A stretch of DNA of 64,000 bases. It comes from Ceratothoa steindachneri. Taxonomy: Eukaryota > Arthropoda > Malacostraca > Isopoda > Cymothoidae. Made by a program: the position numbers and the translations under genes. The notes under the pieces are model-generated. The model searched no databases. It was not told the origin of the DNA and worked only from the letters and a program-made list of their open reading frames with translations. Position 1 is the first letter of the stretch. The number at the start of each line of letters is the position of its first letter. The DNA lies in contig OZ018324.1 of the NCBI GenBank assembly GCA_963969495.1, forward strand, positions 157,464,172 through 157,528,171, in the 5' to 3' direction. This document shows positions 22,999 through 33,590 of this stretch, one piece after another.

Positions 22999-23160
22999 AT
23001 CCTACATCTTTATCATCATTATCATCATCATCATTAGACTATCTCCCTCTCGACTGCTGGGCATAGGCCTCCCCTTGATATTTGCAACGGGGTTATGCTC
23101 GAGTTTGCCTTGTTGCCCTTGTCAATGAGAGAATATTGTCTTTCCACCTTAAAGGTTTTA
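22999..23160 (-). mobile_element. 3' end of a non-LTR retrotransposon with ATG-repeat tail
   Basis: On the minus strand the sequence reads GGAGGCCTATGCCCAGCAGT, then CGAGAGGGAGATAGTCTA, then ATGATGATGATGATAATGAT. The block GGCCTATGCCCAGCAGTxGxxxG followed by a TGATGA tail is a widespread arthropod LINE 3' end, known for instance in Lepidoptera. Upstream there is no readable RT, so this is a 5'-truncated insertion. Confidence 0.7.
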
Positions 23161-23354
23161 TGGTCTTTTTATCGCTTCTAGTTCAGGTTATCTTTTTTCA
23201 ATCGTTTCTTCTGTGGATATTTGAGTTACATATTTCATTTTCAATTGTTTTTTTTCTCTTTACTGTATATCTGTCGCTCGTGATCCCCTTCTTATCCAAG
23301 TGTTCGTTTTATATACGATGCCTATTATTCCTAAGTTAATCATTCCTATCCTTT

Positions 23355-23585
23355 TTTAGTAGCTCTACCCCCGCAAGCCGGTGTCAGATGTAGCATGAAC
23401 ACCCATGTTGCAGCTGACATTTAGAGGAGAGTTTGCTCTCTCGGTCCCAACGCCCGGAGATGGTTCAGTACTTATATATCTTTCGTACATTTTCACTTTC
23501 ATCATCTTCACCACTTTCTTTACACATCTCTCTTTACAAACACAATGGCAAGGGTTTTATTCTCGGTTTTCGATTCTTAATTACT
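23355..23585 (+). repeat. Dispersed repeat family D1, best plus-strand copy
   Basis: Carries CCCCGCAAGCCGGTGTCAGA, TGTAGCATGAAC, TTGCAGCTGAC, then CTTATATATCTTTCGTACAT, TTTCACTTTCATCATCTTCA, CCACTTTCTTTACACATCTC, and finally TTCTCGGTTTTCGATTCTTA. The last block pairs with TCGAAAACCAACG of the 33.1 kb minus copy, so the unit is at least 180 bp long. Confidence 0.6.
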
Positions 23586-23999
23586 AGTAAGCAGCAATAA
23601 CTTGAGTTGTTCTCAGTTTCTGCCTGTTTTTTGTGTTCGGGATCCAAAGTTGAATTTCTCTTGGTTTGGGCTGGCAAGACGCAGTGATTAAGAACTTTAC
23701 GTTGTAAGCATAGATATGAATCGCTTCTAAAGACCTAATTTTGTTCGCCCATCGTTGTCATTTTCGATGAAAAGTCACCACAAACTGTTCTAGGTAAACG
23801 CCTTCTTTTATCGACTCTAAAATTTGATTGTCAATTCTAAGTCTTCTAGAAAACTGTTGTTTATTTTCGTTTTTTAAATGTAAATTTTAAGCTAAACCCG
23901 AGAGGAGCTTCTAATAATTCGATAATTTTCTTATCCTTAACTGTAATTAGAAAAGGGAAGAGGACGGAAATATCTCCCATTAAATTTGATTTGCATTTA
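23586..23999. other. Unassigned sequence
   Basis: A weak tRNA-like stretch at 23670-23720 (GGCAAGACGCAGTGATTAAG then ATATGAATCGC) lacks a proper B box. Nothing else is recognised. Confidence 0.4.
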
Positions 24000-25700
24000 A
24001 TTCCACTCTTTTTTGTTATTATTTGGATTTTTTAATGACTGCGTGCAACCTAAATGAAGATGTTGCGTGACTCTACTATACATATATGAGGGTATGCCAT
24101 TTAGTTATTACTAACTCCTAGTATATATAGTCCTCTTAAATCTGAATTGGAGTTTACTGAATCGAAAGCTTGTTAAGAGTCTACAAATGCCATGTAGTCA
24201 AGTCTTACGCAATAATTAGTTCACTACAATATTTGTTGAAAAGCCTTAAGATAATCTTTAGTACTATAGTTACTTCTGTAACCTGCTTACCTCGGTGGTT
24301 GATTGCAATTGAGTGTTCGTGTTACTAGGGGCAGTAAATAAGTTTGGCGAATCAGTAGGGCAAAACAGAGGAAGGGGGATGGCTGTTTGTGGGGGTGTTA
24401 GGACAAGTTATGACAAGTCAGCACCTGCAGCCGCACGCTCCTGCCTCGTCTATTTAAGAAGCAGTAGCTGATCGCAGATCGTCAGTCAAAAGTTTTTAAC
24501 AATGGAGAAGGTTGAGCACCGCGCAGTGATCAAATTTTTGACCAAGGAAGGCAATAACGCAAAAGAGATCCATTAACGCATGGTTGCAGTATACACCGAC
24601 ACTGCCCCTTCCTATGCAACCATTGCTTGCTGGAATAGGGGGAGGAGTTCCGCCATGGTCGTGAGTCCCTTGGAGATGACTCCCGCCCAGGACGCCCGTC
24701 AGACGTGACCAATGAGAACAATGTGGCCCGTGTGGAGAGGATGATCCTCGAAAATCGACGGGTAAAGGTCGAAGAAATCGAGCGAGAACTTGGAATATCA
24801 CATGGAAGTGTTATCAACATCATCCACGACAATTTAGCCATGACCAAGGTCTCTTTTCGTTGGGTCCCTAGAAACCTCACGCCCCATGATCGACTTCAAC
24901 GTCGTCAAAGTCCACAAGGCCAGAGTTGCGCAAGCTTATCTGCGCGAGTGCGGATTCGAGGAGCTCAACCATACCCCCCTACAGTCCAGATTTGGCCCCT
25001 AGCGACTACTTTTTATTCCATCAGCTCAAGGCTGCACTGCGTGGACGCCTGGTGGGGACGATGAAGATGTCCAGCTCGCCGTCCAGGAGTGGATTGAACA
25101 GCAGTCGGGAGATGTCTGGTTGTCGGGAATTCGAAGCCTCAGGGACAAGTGGCGCAAGTGCATTGAAGTCGAGGGTAGTTATATTGAAAAATAATAAAAC
25201 ACTTTTCCTGATAACTCGTTTCCTTGTATCCGAATTGCAAAACTTATTGACCACCCCTCGTACTATGCTCATTATGACTCTTGAAAATAGTTTGTAAGTT
25301 GCCGATAAGAAACGAATTGTCGTATATTTTTTTATACAATTCTCACTCGTTGTTTTGAAAAAAAATATACATCCATGGATTATGGAATTGGTTAATTTTT
25401 TCCTTAAACATATTTTGAACAATGGTAAGTAGGTCAGCGAGATCTTCTCCACATCTCTAATAAGTTTGAATGTTACAGCATTTCCATCCAGGTGCTTTCC
25501 TATTTTTCACGCTCTTAAATGCGTGCAGAATTTCACATTTCTTTACTGTTTATAAATTCAATTACTCTGGATGTAATCGAGGAAATCAAGTTGGGAGTAT
25601 AATGTCCTCATAAGCCTGTGCCTGTTGACATTTGGAAACAGTTTAGAAACTAGGAAAACTCCCTCAAAATATTCACTCTCTTCCTTTGGACACCATTATA
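24000..25700 (-). pseudogene. RTE-like LINE relic 2, split by a mariner
   Basis: Two minus-strand halves flank the mariner at 24325-25260. The right half (about 25700-25263) reads a K-N-R-K-A-P-G-W block near 25490, then IRFLSATYKLFSRVIMSI at about 25320-25270, the RT block N-Y-R-P-I-x-L-L-S-x-x-Y-K-L-F. The left half (24322-24000) carries the following blocks, equivalent to 19260-18950 of relic 1, including a degraded FDSVNS region near 24150. Rejoining across the TA duplication restores the order of relic 1, which supports the insertion reading. Inactive. Confidence 0.65.
24325..25260 (+). mobile_element. mariner element with internal deletion
   Basis: Terminal repeats CTAGGGGCAGTAAATAAGTT and, reverse complemented, CGAGGGGTGGTCAATAAGTT are flanked by TA (24323-24324, 25261-25262). 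The transposase starts at ATG 24502 (MEKVEHRAVIKFLTKEGNNA, then a stop), continues in other frames with the helix-turn-helix block RVKVEEIERELGISHGSVIN, and ends with PPYSPDLAPSDYFLFHQL and YIEK-stop near 25195. It is 936 bp against about 1.3 kb for a full mariner. The part holding the first two catalytic aspartates (up to the HDNA block) is missing near 24905; only the third, in PSDY, remains. It cannot catalyse transposition but its ends might still be mobilised. Confidence 0.9.
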
Positions 25701-26009
25701 ATTTGTAAGAGTGACCCCTTCCTTTACCCGTTTTTGATCCATAAAACTGCCAGTAATTTTGTTTCCTTAAGCACTTATGAATCTAGGATTAAAAAGTCTT
25801 TCTCCTCTTATTAATTAATTCTGATTCTTCCTCACACTCGCACTTCCTATGAAATTTCTCGTACCAACCACAAAATTTCCTATTCCTTCCACCATTTCCT
25901 ATTGCTTTCCTTGACTCATCACACGTTTCAATCCAATTAGGTATGTTTTTCTGAACCAATTTGTCTTCACAATGTTCAAGTGTTTTGGGTACCATACGAT
26001 ATTTCTAAT

Positions 26010-26016
<7 letters not shown>
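25701..26016. other. Unassigned AT-rich sequence
   Basis: Minus-strand frame 25789-25995 is Lys/Glu-rich without a recognised domain. Confidence 0.4.

Positions 26017-26088
<72 letters not shown>
26017..26088. repeat. (TA)n microsatellite
   Basis: About 72 bases of TA alternation. The minus-strand frames through it (IYIYIY runs) are artefacts. Confidence 0.97.
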
Positions 26089-26090
<2 letters not shown>

Positions 26091-26896
26091 CAAGAAAGAG
26101 AAATTGGGCGCGAATGAGCAATGAGACAAGAAACAGGAGTTTTTTAGAGGTAAGAGTAAGGGACATTAGAAGAAGACTAGATACAGTCACAAAGTAGGAT
26201 GTGGTCGTTTCTCGACAAATCAGGAAAGAAGGAAACCATACCGTCTCGGATTTTGGTCATAATTGTTTTATGGGTAGAATTATAGCTATAACCACTGATT
26301 TTGAAAACCGTTTCTCAATATCTTAATTAAAAGCAAAGTTATGTACATTCCAATTTGGGGAGTTTTGCAGTGCCCCTCCCCCTTTCCCCAATTATAAAGA
26401 CTCGTATATCAGCTTGTGATAGAACGAGTTAAGGCTGCGTTAATTTCAACTTCTATCACATATTAATTAAAACCACGATGTTGCCCACGTGCATCTTCGA
26501 TTCGAAGCTTGGCGCCTTATCACAGCCACCAGATGTCAATGTTTAAACAAGGAGGTTATCGTCCCCCCGTTCGCCCCATACGCCGACCTCGCCAGATTGA
26601 GTTAGGCTTATGGGCAGATAAGGCATTGTTCTCCGGCCTGGCTGTGCGTTCCCTCGAAGCTTCCACTCCATTGTCCCCCACGCCAAGGAGATGTCCTGGC
26701 TATTTATATGGAAAATTTACCACTAAGATCAGATTGGAGATCCAGATTTTCGTCGCGAAACATCACCACGACCCTCTCTTCCTTTGTGCGCCAAGGGACC
26801 TTGACCTCGAGATTCACCATAACTTGTCCAGAAGGAGGACAATATCCCTTGAGTGCCAAAGTTCGAGCCTTTGCGACGCCGAGTCCAAAAGGCTTC
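26089..26896. other. Unassigned, GC-rich from about 26.48 kb
   Basis: A plus-strand frame of 175 codons runs from 26509 into the tandem repeat at 26.9 kb. Its composition (Pro/Arg/Ser-rich) and lack of motifs give no support for a protein. The GC-rich start near 26.48 kb, the tandem block and an AT-rich end near 27.6 kb together could be a solo LTR, but I could not define its ends. Confidence 0.35.
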
Positions 26897-26900
26897 CCCC

Positions 26901-27215
26901 TTGTTGTTTAAAGGAGAACAGCACTAGAACAGCCATTGTTCGTTCGAGCCCCGTTGACAAGAAACGGTTCTCACCCTTCCCCCTTGTTGTTCAGAGGAGA
27001 ACATCATTAGAACAGCCATTGTTCTTGAGCCCGTAGACAAGAGACGGTTCTCACCCTTCCCCTTTGTTGTTCAGAGGAGAACAGCATTAGAACAACCCTT
27101 GTTCTTGAGCACGTAGACAAGAGACGGTTCTCACCCCCCCTTTGTTCAGAAGAGAACAACGTAGAACAGCCATTGTTCTTCAAGCCGTTCGTCGAGAAAC
27201 GGTCCTCATTCCCAA
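26901..27215. repeat. Tandem array, unit about 80 bp, 4 copies
   Basis: Each copy has TTGTTGTTCAGAGGAGAACA, then a TTAGAACAGCCATTGTTCTT block, then TAGACAAGAGACGGTTCTCA and a C-rich end. Spacings are about 83, 80 and 77 bp. Each unit holds AGAACAxCCxTTGTTCT, a short inverted repeat. The frames at 26509-27036 and 27007-27297 are by-products. Confidence 0.85.
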
Positions 27216-28182
27216 GACGCCACGTTAGGATCCTTTTATTCCCCCCCTTCGGCTGGAACTCGCCAGCGGACCGAAATTCCTTCAAGCCACCTTCCACTGC
27301 ACCACTAGCGTAAAGTTACGTAAGCCAAACGTCACCTTTGAGTACTTAACCCTTTTGTCAATTCTATCCTGTGCTTTAAATGGTTTATCGAACCATCCCA
27401 TCTCTTTAACTCTATATTTGTTTTACCTTTTTAAATCCTTTAAATCCTCGGATTAGCCCGAGTCTCCACGACCCTTTCCATTCTCTGTTTATGTCAATAT
27501 TTTCCGTTTTTGTGTTTGTTGATAGTTATTATTAATTAAACTCTATTTTATTAATGATAGCAATATTATTATCCTTGAGCTCAGTTCCACTTCTTAAGCA
27601 TATCGAAGATACATAATATCAGCCGCCAGACATTAACGCACTCTAAAGATAATTAAGGAAGTTCCCTCAACGAATAGTGATATATGGTATCGTCGGGAGT
27701 CATTCTACGACACAGCTCTTAATTTACTTAAAAGGTTAACAAAAAGCCATTCAAAAGAGAATATTTAGCTGTTTATAATTGAGGAAGTCAAAATCTTACA
27801 TAGAAACAATATTAACAAAAATTACGGCCATCTAAAAATATTAAATGGGGGAGACCCCAAAGAACATGGAAATGAAAAAAATATTTTTCCAAAACAAGTA
27901 CGATCCCTTTTATTTCTTAAAATGAATAATTTCTTTTGTTCATTATACAAGGTTAAATATATTGAACTTTTTAGCACTTTTTAACAAATTGCCTATAATC
28001 TATGCTGTACTATACCTTTAGAATCACTTCATGTTAGAATGGAATTTCGCTGCTTCCTTTGGGTCAAATGAATGTGATTGCGACTCCCGCATTCAATTTG
28101 GGGGGCACTCAAAACATTCAAAATGTGCTTCATTATTACCCAACATGTATCGTCAGTGGGGAATAAGAGAATTCTTTTGCAC
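27216..28182. other. AT-rich unassigned sequence
   Basis: Contains GTTATTATTAATTAAACTCT at about 27526, similar in type to the stretch at 58.08 kb, and otherwise nothing I recognise. Confidence 0.4.
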
Positions 28183-28214
28183 AACTTCCTGCACCAAGGT
28201 TGGTGCAGGAAGTT
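28183..28214. repeat. Perfect 15-bp inverted repeat with 2-nt gap
   Basis: AACTTCCTGCACCAA at 28183-28197 is exactly reverse complementary to 28200-28214, with GG between. It forms a 15-bp hairpin or cruciform. Both arms are intact although the surroundings are decayed. No transposon end or terminator U-run adjoins it. Confidence 0.95.
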
Positions 28215-29464
28215 AAGTTTACAGTCTTGATTTTCATTTGAGATTTCTTCAAAAAGCCCTTTTCCATAAAAAGCATTATCTATTTTTTGTTGATGCAAAA
28301 TTCATTTGGTATATTTTATTTTATCTATAAGATATAGAAGTTTAAATTTACTCCACGATTTTGTTTCATATAAATTATCTTAATGATTGTTTCTAACTTA
28401 AGTCTAATAAAATTAAATAAAATAATAGAAAATGTAAAACAGTTTTGTTTTAAATGTTCCGTTTTTTTGTTATTTACAGGCTTGGGAAATTCTAACGACC
28501 TTATAATTTTTTCAAATTATTTTAAATAGTTGATTTACTAAGATATTAAGCCATCTTACATATTATAAATTTTATTAAGCTAATAATGGATAAATATTAG
28601 AGCTAAGTGAAATTATGTGCTAACCCTTTTGTTATACATAAGAAACCAAGAATAGTTAGACTACCTTCTTTCACAAATGAAATAAAATGCAAATAATTTT
28701 GTCATTGAAATGGAATTGGAAAAGTAGTGTAGAAATATGTATGCACAAATTGCTTCAACAAAATAAGTCAATTTCCACCAACACAAAACCTTGAAAAAGA
28801 TAACTCTACAACGACTAGCAACGCTTCATGGTTTGTTCGTTTCTCCTCTAAAACCCCATAAGATTTTTTTCACTTTACAATACAATGCTTTGATATAAAA
28901 TAAGAACATAAAAGTTGTGCCATTATCAGTTTTCACGAGTGTTAAAACAACTGAGAAATTTGTATAATATTTATGATTAAACTAAAACCTCCAAGTCACT
29001 TTAAGCAACTTTATTAAATTACTCTGATATAATTACATCAAGTACATTGGTTTTAAATACATTCAAGACCCAAACCTCACTTCATACCTATATTAACTCT
29101 ATAATTTTGTTTAAAACATAACACAAGAAGTATGAATAAATTTTCATCAATTTCTATCAATTAAGAAAAAAACATAAACTCTCCATGATAAATTTGAGAG
29201 GGCTAAAAATACACTAAAACGAAAACTGAAAGTGTCGTTCGAACAAGAAAATCCTCTAGAAAAATACAATCCTTCACAATCGAATAACCAAAATGTTTAA
29301 AGTTTAGTTTGTCAAACATGGTTAAATAATGCTACAATATACTACTTCTACTACTACAACAAACTTATACTATATGGGTTAAGTACTATAAATAGTGCTT
29401 TATATTATATATTATATTTGTCGAAGAAAGAGAGATCGAGTAAGATTTTGTTTAAAAGAGTCGT
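28215..29464. other. AT-rich unassigned sequence
   Basis: Low GC, no open frame above the threshold of interest, no repeat recognised by eye. Confidence 0.5.
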
Positions 29465-29776
29465 GTGAAACGAGACTTATGGGGAAGAGCAATGCCCTAC
29501 CCCCGTCGGCAAACTTCCGACGAGATTAGCCGAAAATTTCTTCGGTTCAGTGGACCATCAAAACCCCACCGCCGAGCTATAAACGCCGAGGCGGTGAGGC
29601 AGGGCTTAATTGCTTCCGTTAGCAAATATAGAAGTTCCGGTGAACGTATATATATTCCACATCACAAAATTAATCGTGGAAGTATCCGCCTAAGAAAGAG
29701 TCCCGAATACGTACTTCCCGCCACTTTGGAGAAGACCCCAGCTCGTGGTGATGAGCTGCCCTTACGTTGCTGCTGA
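29465..29776 (+). CDS. Unrecognised 103-codon open frame in a GC-rich island
   Basis: The frame from ATG 29465 to a stop at 29776 is Arg/Pro/Ser-rich and lies in a block clearly richer in GC than its AT-rich flanks. I recognise no domain. It has no splice signals that I can defend. It may be the leader or gag-proximal part of an unknown retroelement, because a short tandem array and a poly-C run follow within 300 bp. Treat it as a possible open frame only. Confidence 0.2.
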   Translation: MKRDLWGRAMPYPRRQTSDEISRKFLRFSGPSKPHRRAINAEAVRQGLIASVSKYRSSGERIYIPHHKINRGSIRLRKSPEYVLPATLEKTPARGDELPLRCC

Positions 29777-29980
29777 GTGAGCCAAGCCCGGAAAATACAG
29801 AAGGTATTCGGCGGCCTCTTTTAAGACGTCTGTGGAATCATCCACTGACGGCGCATATCCTCAAGCGATAGAACACAGTGCCATACCGGCCCGCAGCTAG
29901 GATCGTATTTGGAACGACAGAGTCAGGATCGAAGGACCTGTCCAGAAGAAGGGCACAGCCTCAGCCTCACAGGAGTTTTC

Positions 29981-30057
29981 CCCCTCGAGCGTCTACAGGA
30001 AAATCTTCCCCTTTTGAGCGTTTACTTGGAGAATCTTCCTCGAGTGTCTACTTGTAG
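29981..30057. repeat. Short tandem repeat, unit about 29 bp, about 2.7 copies
   Basis: GAGCGTCTACAGGAAAATCT, GAGCGTTTACTTGGAGAATC and GAGTGTCTACTTG recur about 29 and 27 bases apart, followed by a C run at 30065-30076. Confidence 0.6.
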
Positions 30058-31866
30058 TAACCCTCCCCCCCCCCCCTAAAAATAGTAAAATATTTACACC
30101 TTTCCTCGTCGAGGCGGTGCGACGACCTCCGACTAAGACTCGTCAAGTAGTCTCCTCCCTAGTCATCTCGGATAACTAAAGGGAATTATTTTGACCTTAA
30201 GGCTAGGATTCCATTCGTAGTTTCTGTCTAAACCCTATCGGGTTAGTACTCGGAGTATTGATCCCTTGCGGCATGAGTAATTATTGGTAATTATTGATAA
30301 TTTTTCCATTGCTGAATTAATTAATAACTAGAGAGTGTAATTATTTGTATTATATGTTTTGGTGTGTAATTACAGATTATTTTGGCAATTCTTGTTTAAG
30401 TCTTCCAACCACCAAAGCCTAATTAAATAAGACCAATCCCGGCCAACCATATTTGAAGTATTCGAATAACCTAAACGCCGCGCACTCAACAAAATTCAAT
30501 TCCAATCATTATTATTTTGGTCTGCCGTAGTCCTTACCCGAACAAACGAAGGATTCGAGAAATAGGCGATAACTGCCTAATTTTACAACAATATTGTATA
30601 ATATTATTTTATATTATAGTATTTAAATATTATAATAATTGATACTCTGCTATTTATTTTATATATAATACTATTAGTTATTCACTAGAGCACAACCTAA
30701 TTAACGCTTGATTAAACTACAGGTTCAAGGTAATTTTAGAAGAACTGAAAGAAGAATATAAAAAGTCATCCTATGAAAGAAAACTGCAGATTTTGACTCT
30801 ATCGCCATTCAATTTCACTAAACCATGTCATATTTTGGAGCTAGTAAATATTTAGTTAATAAGGCAAGGATATGAAAAATGTTACGGGAAGTGACTTATT
30901 TCTATGAAGATGATGAAATAAGTGTGCTATGTCCTGATAAAAGTTTGAGACTGACCATGGCCTCAATTTTTATGTCGCCTCAAGAATTTTGTTTTCGGGC
31001 AGACACGTGGACTGCCGTTCCAGATGTTGTCTGAAGGGTCATAGATTTAAAGCCGCAAAGGAATTCGGCGCGTGTGGCTGATGGCGTTAAGCACGTTGTC
31101 TTGGTAAGGTGATTTCACCAACGGGACGGGAAAAGTATGCTTCTTCCACTTTTCGGTTTAATCTGAGAATAATTCGCACTGACGAGCGATTAACAAACGA
31201 GTGAATACTTTGACGAAGGGGAGTGCTTGAGGGAGTTCACTTTGGGGTATTCCTCAATGGTGAGGACTATCTCTGGGTTTTGGAGTACACCAGGATAGGG
31301 GCTTTTCTGGCGAGAGATAGGTAAACTTGTTTCTCAAATCAAGTTAACTTAAAGTTCAGTGTGACGACCAGGAACTGGCTCGAGGATGAGCTTCTTCTGT
31401 GTCCCTTTCGATGGTTTGCCGGGCACTTATGCCGGACTTCGCTGTCTCGATGACTCTCACGATCTGACTCGTTCTTCTGCAATTATTTGATTATATACTT
31501 TGCCAGCCAACTGGGGTTTTGAGAAGGAGGGGGGGGGGTGAGGAAGGCAGCATTAAGTCTCCTCCTCTAACGTTTTTTCTTAGAGCGACTTTTAGCTAGC
31601 CCTAAAGGGCACCTTCTTCTGGATTTAGGTCGACCCTCCTCTAATTTCGCATATGAGATGAAATTAGTACCTACTCTTAGGGGAAATCTTGCTGTTTTAA
31701 CTAATGTTAGGCTCACCGGGGTCCGACATGTGATGATTATAATTATGTGGTTTTGGGCCGCCTTTCTGATTATCCTCGAGGTGAGGGGAGAGAGAGGGGG
31801 AGATTAAGTGATGCCAAGACGTTGTAGTTAAGGATGGGCTCAGTTGTGAGGGTGGGATATCGATTC

Positions 31867-31869
<3 letters not shown>
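30058..31869. other. Unassigned sequence
   Basis: AT-rich 30.2-30.9 kb, then a more mixed stretch. TTGGTAAGGTGATTTCACCA near 31098 is an imperfect palindrome. No protein or RNA recognised. Confidence 0.4.

Positions 31870-31925
<56 letters not shown>
31870..31925. repeat. (TA)n microsatellite
   Basis: About 56 bases of TA alternation. Confidence 0.97.
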
Positions 31926-31927
<2 letters not shown>

Positions 31928-33084
31928 GGGATAAAGGGAAATAAAAACTGATAGGGACTTTTTTTTGCCTTTATTTACTAAGTTCCAAAATCCTCATTCT
32001 GGAAATGAAGTCCCAAGAAAGGAATCCTAATTTCGTAGGATAAAGCGGCCTCGCCCTTTCGCAGTTCCTTTTTCTACAAGTTCTTTCATTGCCAAGAACA
32101 CTTTCTCTCTCTTGTTAAAGTGAAAATCAAAGGAGGCCTTAGGTTCGTTACGCGTGTGAAAGACCGAACACGAGAAGCCGATAAAAAAACAGAGAGAGCT
32201 CGTTCGGTGGCAAAAATTCGCAGCAAGTCAAAAGTATCCGATTTAACCTCCTCGAGATTCAACGCAAATCGGGTAAAAATCGATTGGAACCACTCTATGG
32301 CTCTCGGCTTTAATGGTTTTAATCCAATCGATTAATCCTTCTCCCGTTTCTCCTCAAATAGCCTCCTCCCCTCAACAAAAAACAAACAAAAATAAAACGA
32401 CCCTAAAAGAAAAGTCAATAGTACAGAAACGAGATGGATTAAAAACCCGCGCAGATGAGTGTCAGCAGAGAACGAGTGGATGACAAAAACGTTGTTCATC
32501 GTTTGTTCCCCAGAACTGAAAGCGCTGAGACTTTGTACAAACCATCTCCTCCTCGAAGCATAGAATGTCACTCTTTGTCACTTCAACCTTGAGGACTACC
32601 GCAGTTCTTAACATCCTCGATCTTATTTCATTCCTCACTCTTATGTCCGGAAAGTGAGCGTGTGTGCATGTGAAAAGATGTTAATTTGTTCTTGGTTATA
32701 TTTATCATCCTTTGGTATACTTCTTATCGATATTGTTCTTATGGTTCTAAACGATATCATGCTCATCCTTACTATTATTTTCATTCTCATCATTTTTATC
32801 GCACTCTTCCTATCATCATCATTCTTATTCGTCCTCTCATCTTCTCGTTTTCACTAGACTAGCTAATTTCTCTGAAAAGTGATGTCGAGCCTAACCTAGT
32901 ACCCACTAAAGTTAAGTCTCGTTTAGTAAAAATGTTTTTAATATATCATTAAGAGAGTTATTTGAGGACATTCTGTCCATTGAGCGGATGGGAAGTTATA
33001 TGAATGAGTCATTAATTTGAGATTTCATTAATCGTATTTACGAGGGAAGGATGAACAATTCTAGAAATGGTTCCAGGAGGAGGA
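31926..33084. other. Unassigned sequence
   Basis: Frames at 32120-32335 (plus, basic) and 32332-32571 (minus) are unrecognised. At 32743-32855 a TCAT/ATCATC-rich run produces hydrophobic chance frames. Confidence 0.4.
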
Positions 33085-33265
33085 CGACCCATAATCGAAA
33101 ACCAACGAAGGCATCGCCCGTAGAATGTTTGTCAGGAGAAATCGGTAAAGAAAAGGGATGAAGTTAGAGGAAGTGAAAATGTATGGAAGATATATAAAAG
33201 CAGATCCTCCTGCAGGTATTGAGGCTGGGAGGGCACGCAATCGTCCAGGTATCAGCTGCAACATA
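33085..33265 (-). repeat. Dispersed repeat family D1, best minus-strand copy
   Basis: Reads CGAAAACCAACGAAGGCATC, TTTGTCAGGAGAAATCGGTA, GAAGTGAAAATGTATGGAAG, ATATATAAAAGCAGATCCTC, then GCTGGGAGGGCACGCAATCG and CAGCTGCAACA. This is the reverse complement of the 23.4 kb copy with the same order of blocks. TATATAAAAG is a TATA-box-like string in this orientation. Confidence 0.6.
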
Positions 33266-33354
33266 CTGGTAGATACTACACATACCACTCCCTTGTCGAT
33301 GTATCCACTAAAGATGAATAGTGGGGAAGAGCCAGAATAACTTGACCTATCCTA

Positions 33355-33490
33355 ACCAAGGTTAGGTTAGGGAAGGAATCTGAAAAATGTAAAAAATAGA
33401 AAGCAATGAGTAAAAATGTTAAAAATGGGAAGCAATGCAAAAACATATGCAAAACATATGAGAAAACATATGCAAAAAAATATGAAACAA
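33355..33490. repeat. TTAGG-like motif and short AT repeats
   Basis: CCTAACCAAGGTTAGGTTAG at 33352-33371 is partly palindromic. It is followed by several AAAAATGTTAAAAAxxGGAA, GCAAAACATATG and AGCAATG units. The AAAAATGTTAAAAA-GAAGCAAT unit recurs at 37650-37675, so the two ends may be related. Confidence 0.45.
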
Positions 33491-33590
33491 TGAATTTTAA
33501 TAATTCACTATGTAACGAAATATTTCTGGGGGTTGCTGGGTTAAAAGTTTTATTTCATAGTTGTTCGTAAAGTAAATGAAAAAAAGACTA

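Noticed and set aside
22990..23110. Short Ile-rich protein frame
   Set aside because: It reads through the ATC-repeat tail of a LINE 3' end on the other strand.
26509..27036. 175-codon plus-strand frame, the longest but one in the window
   Set aside because: Half is the 80-bp tandem repeat, no domain is visible and there is no splice context.
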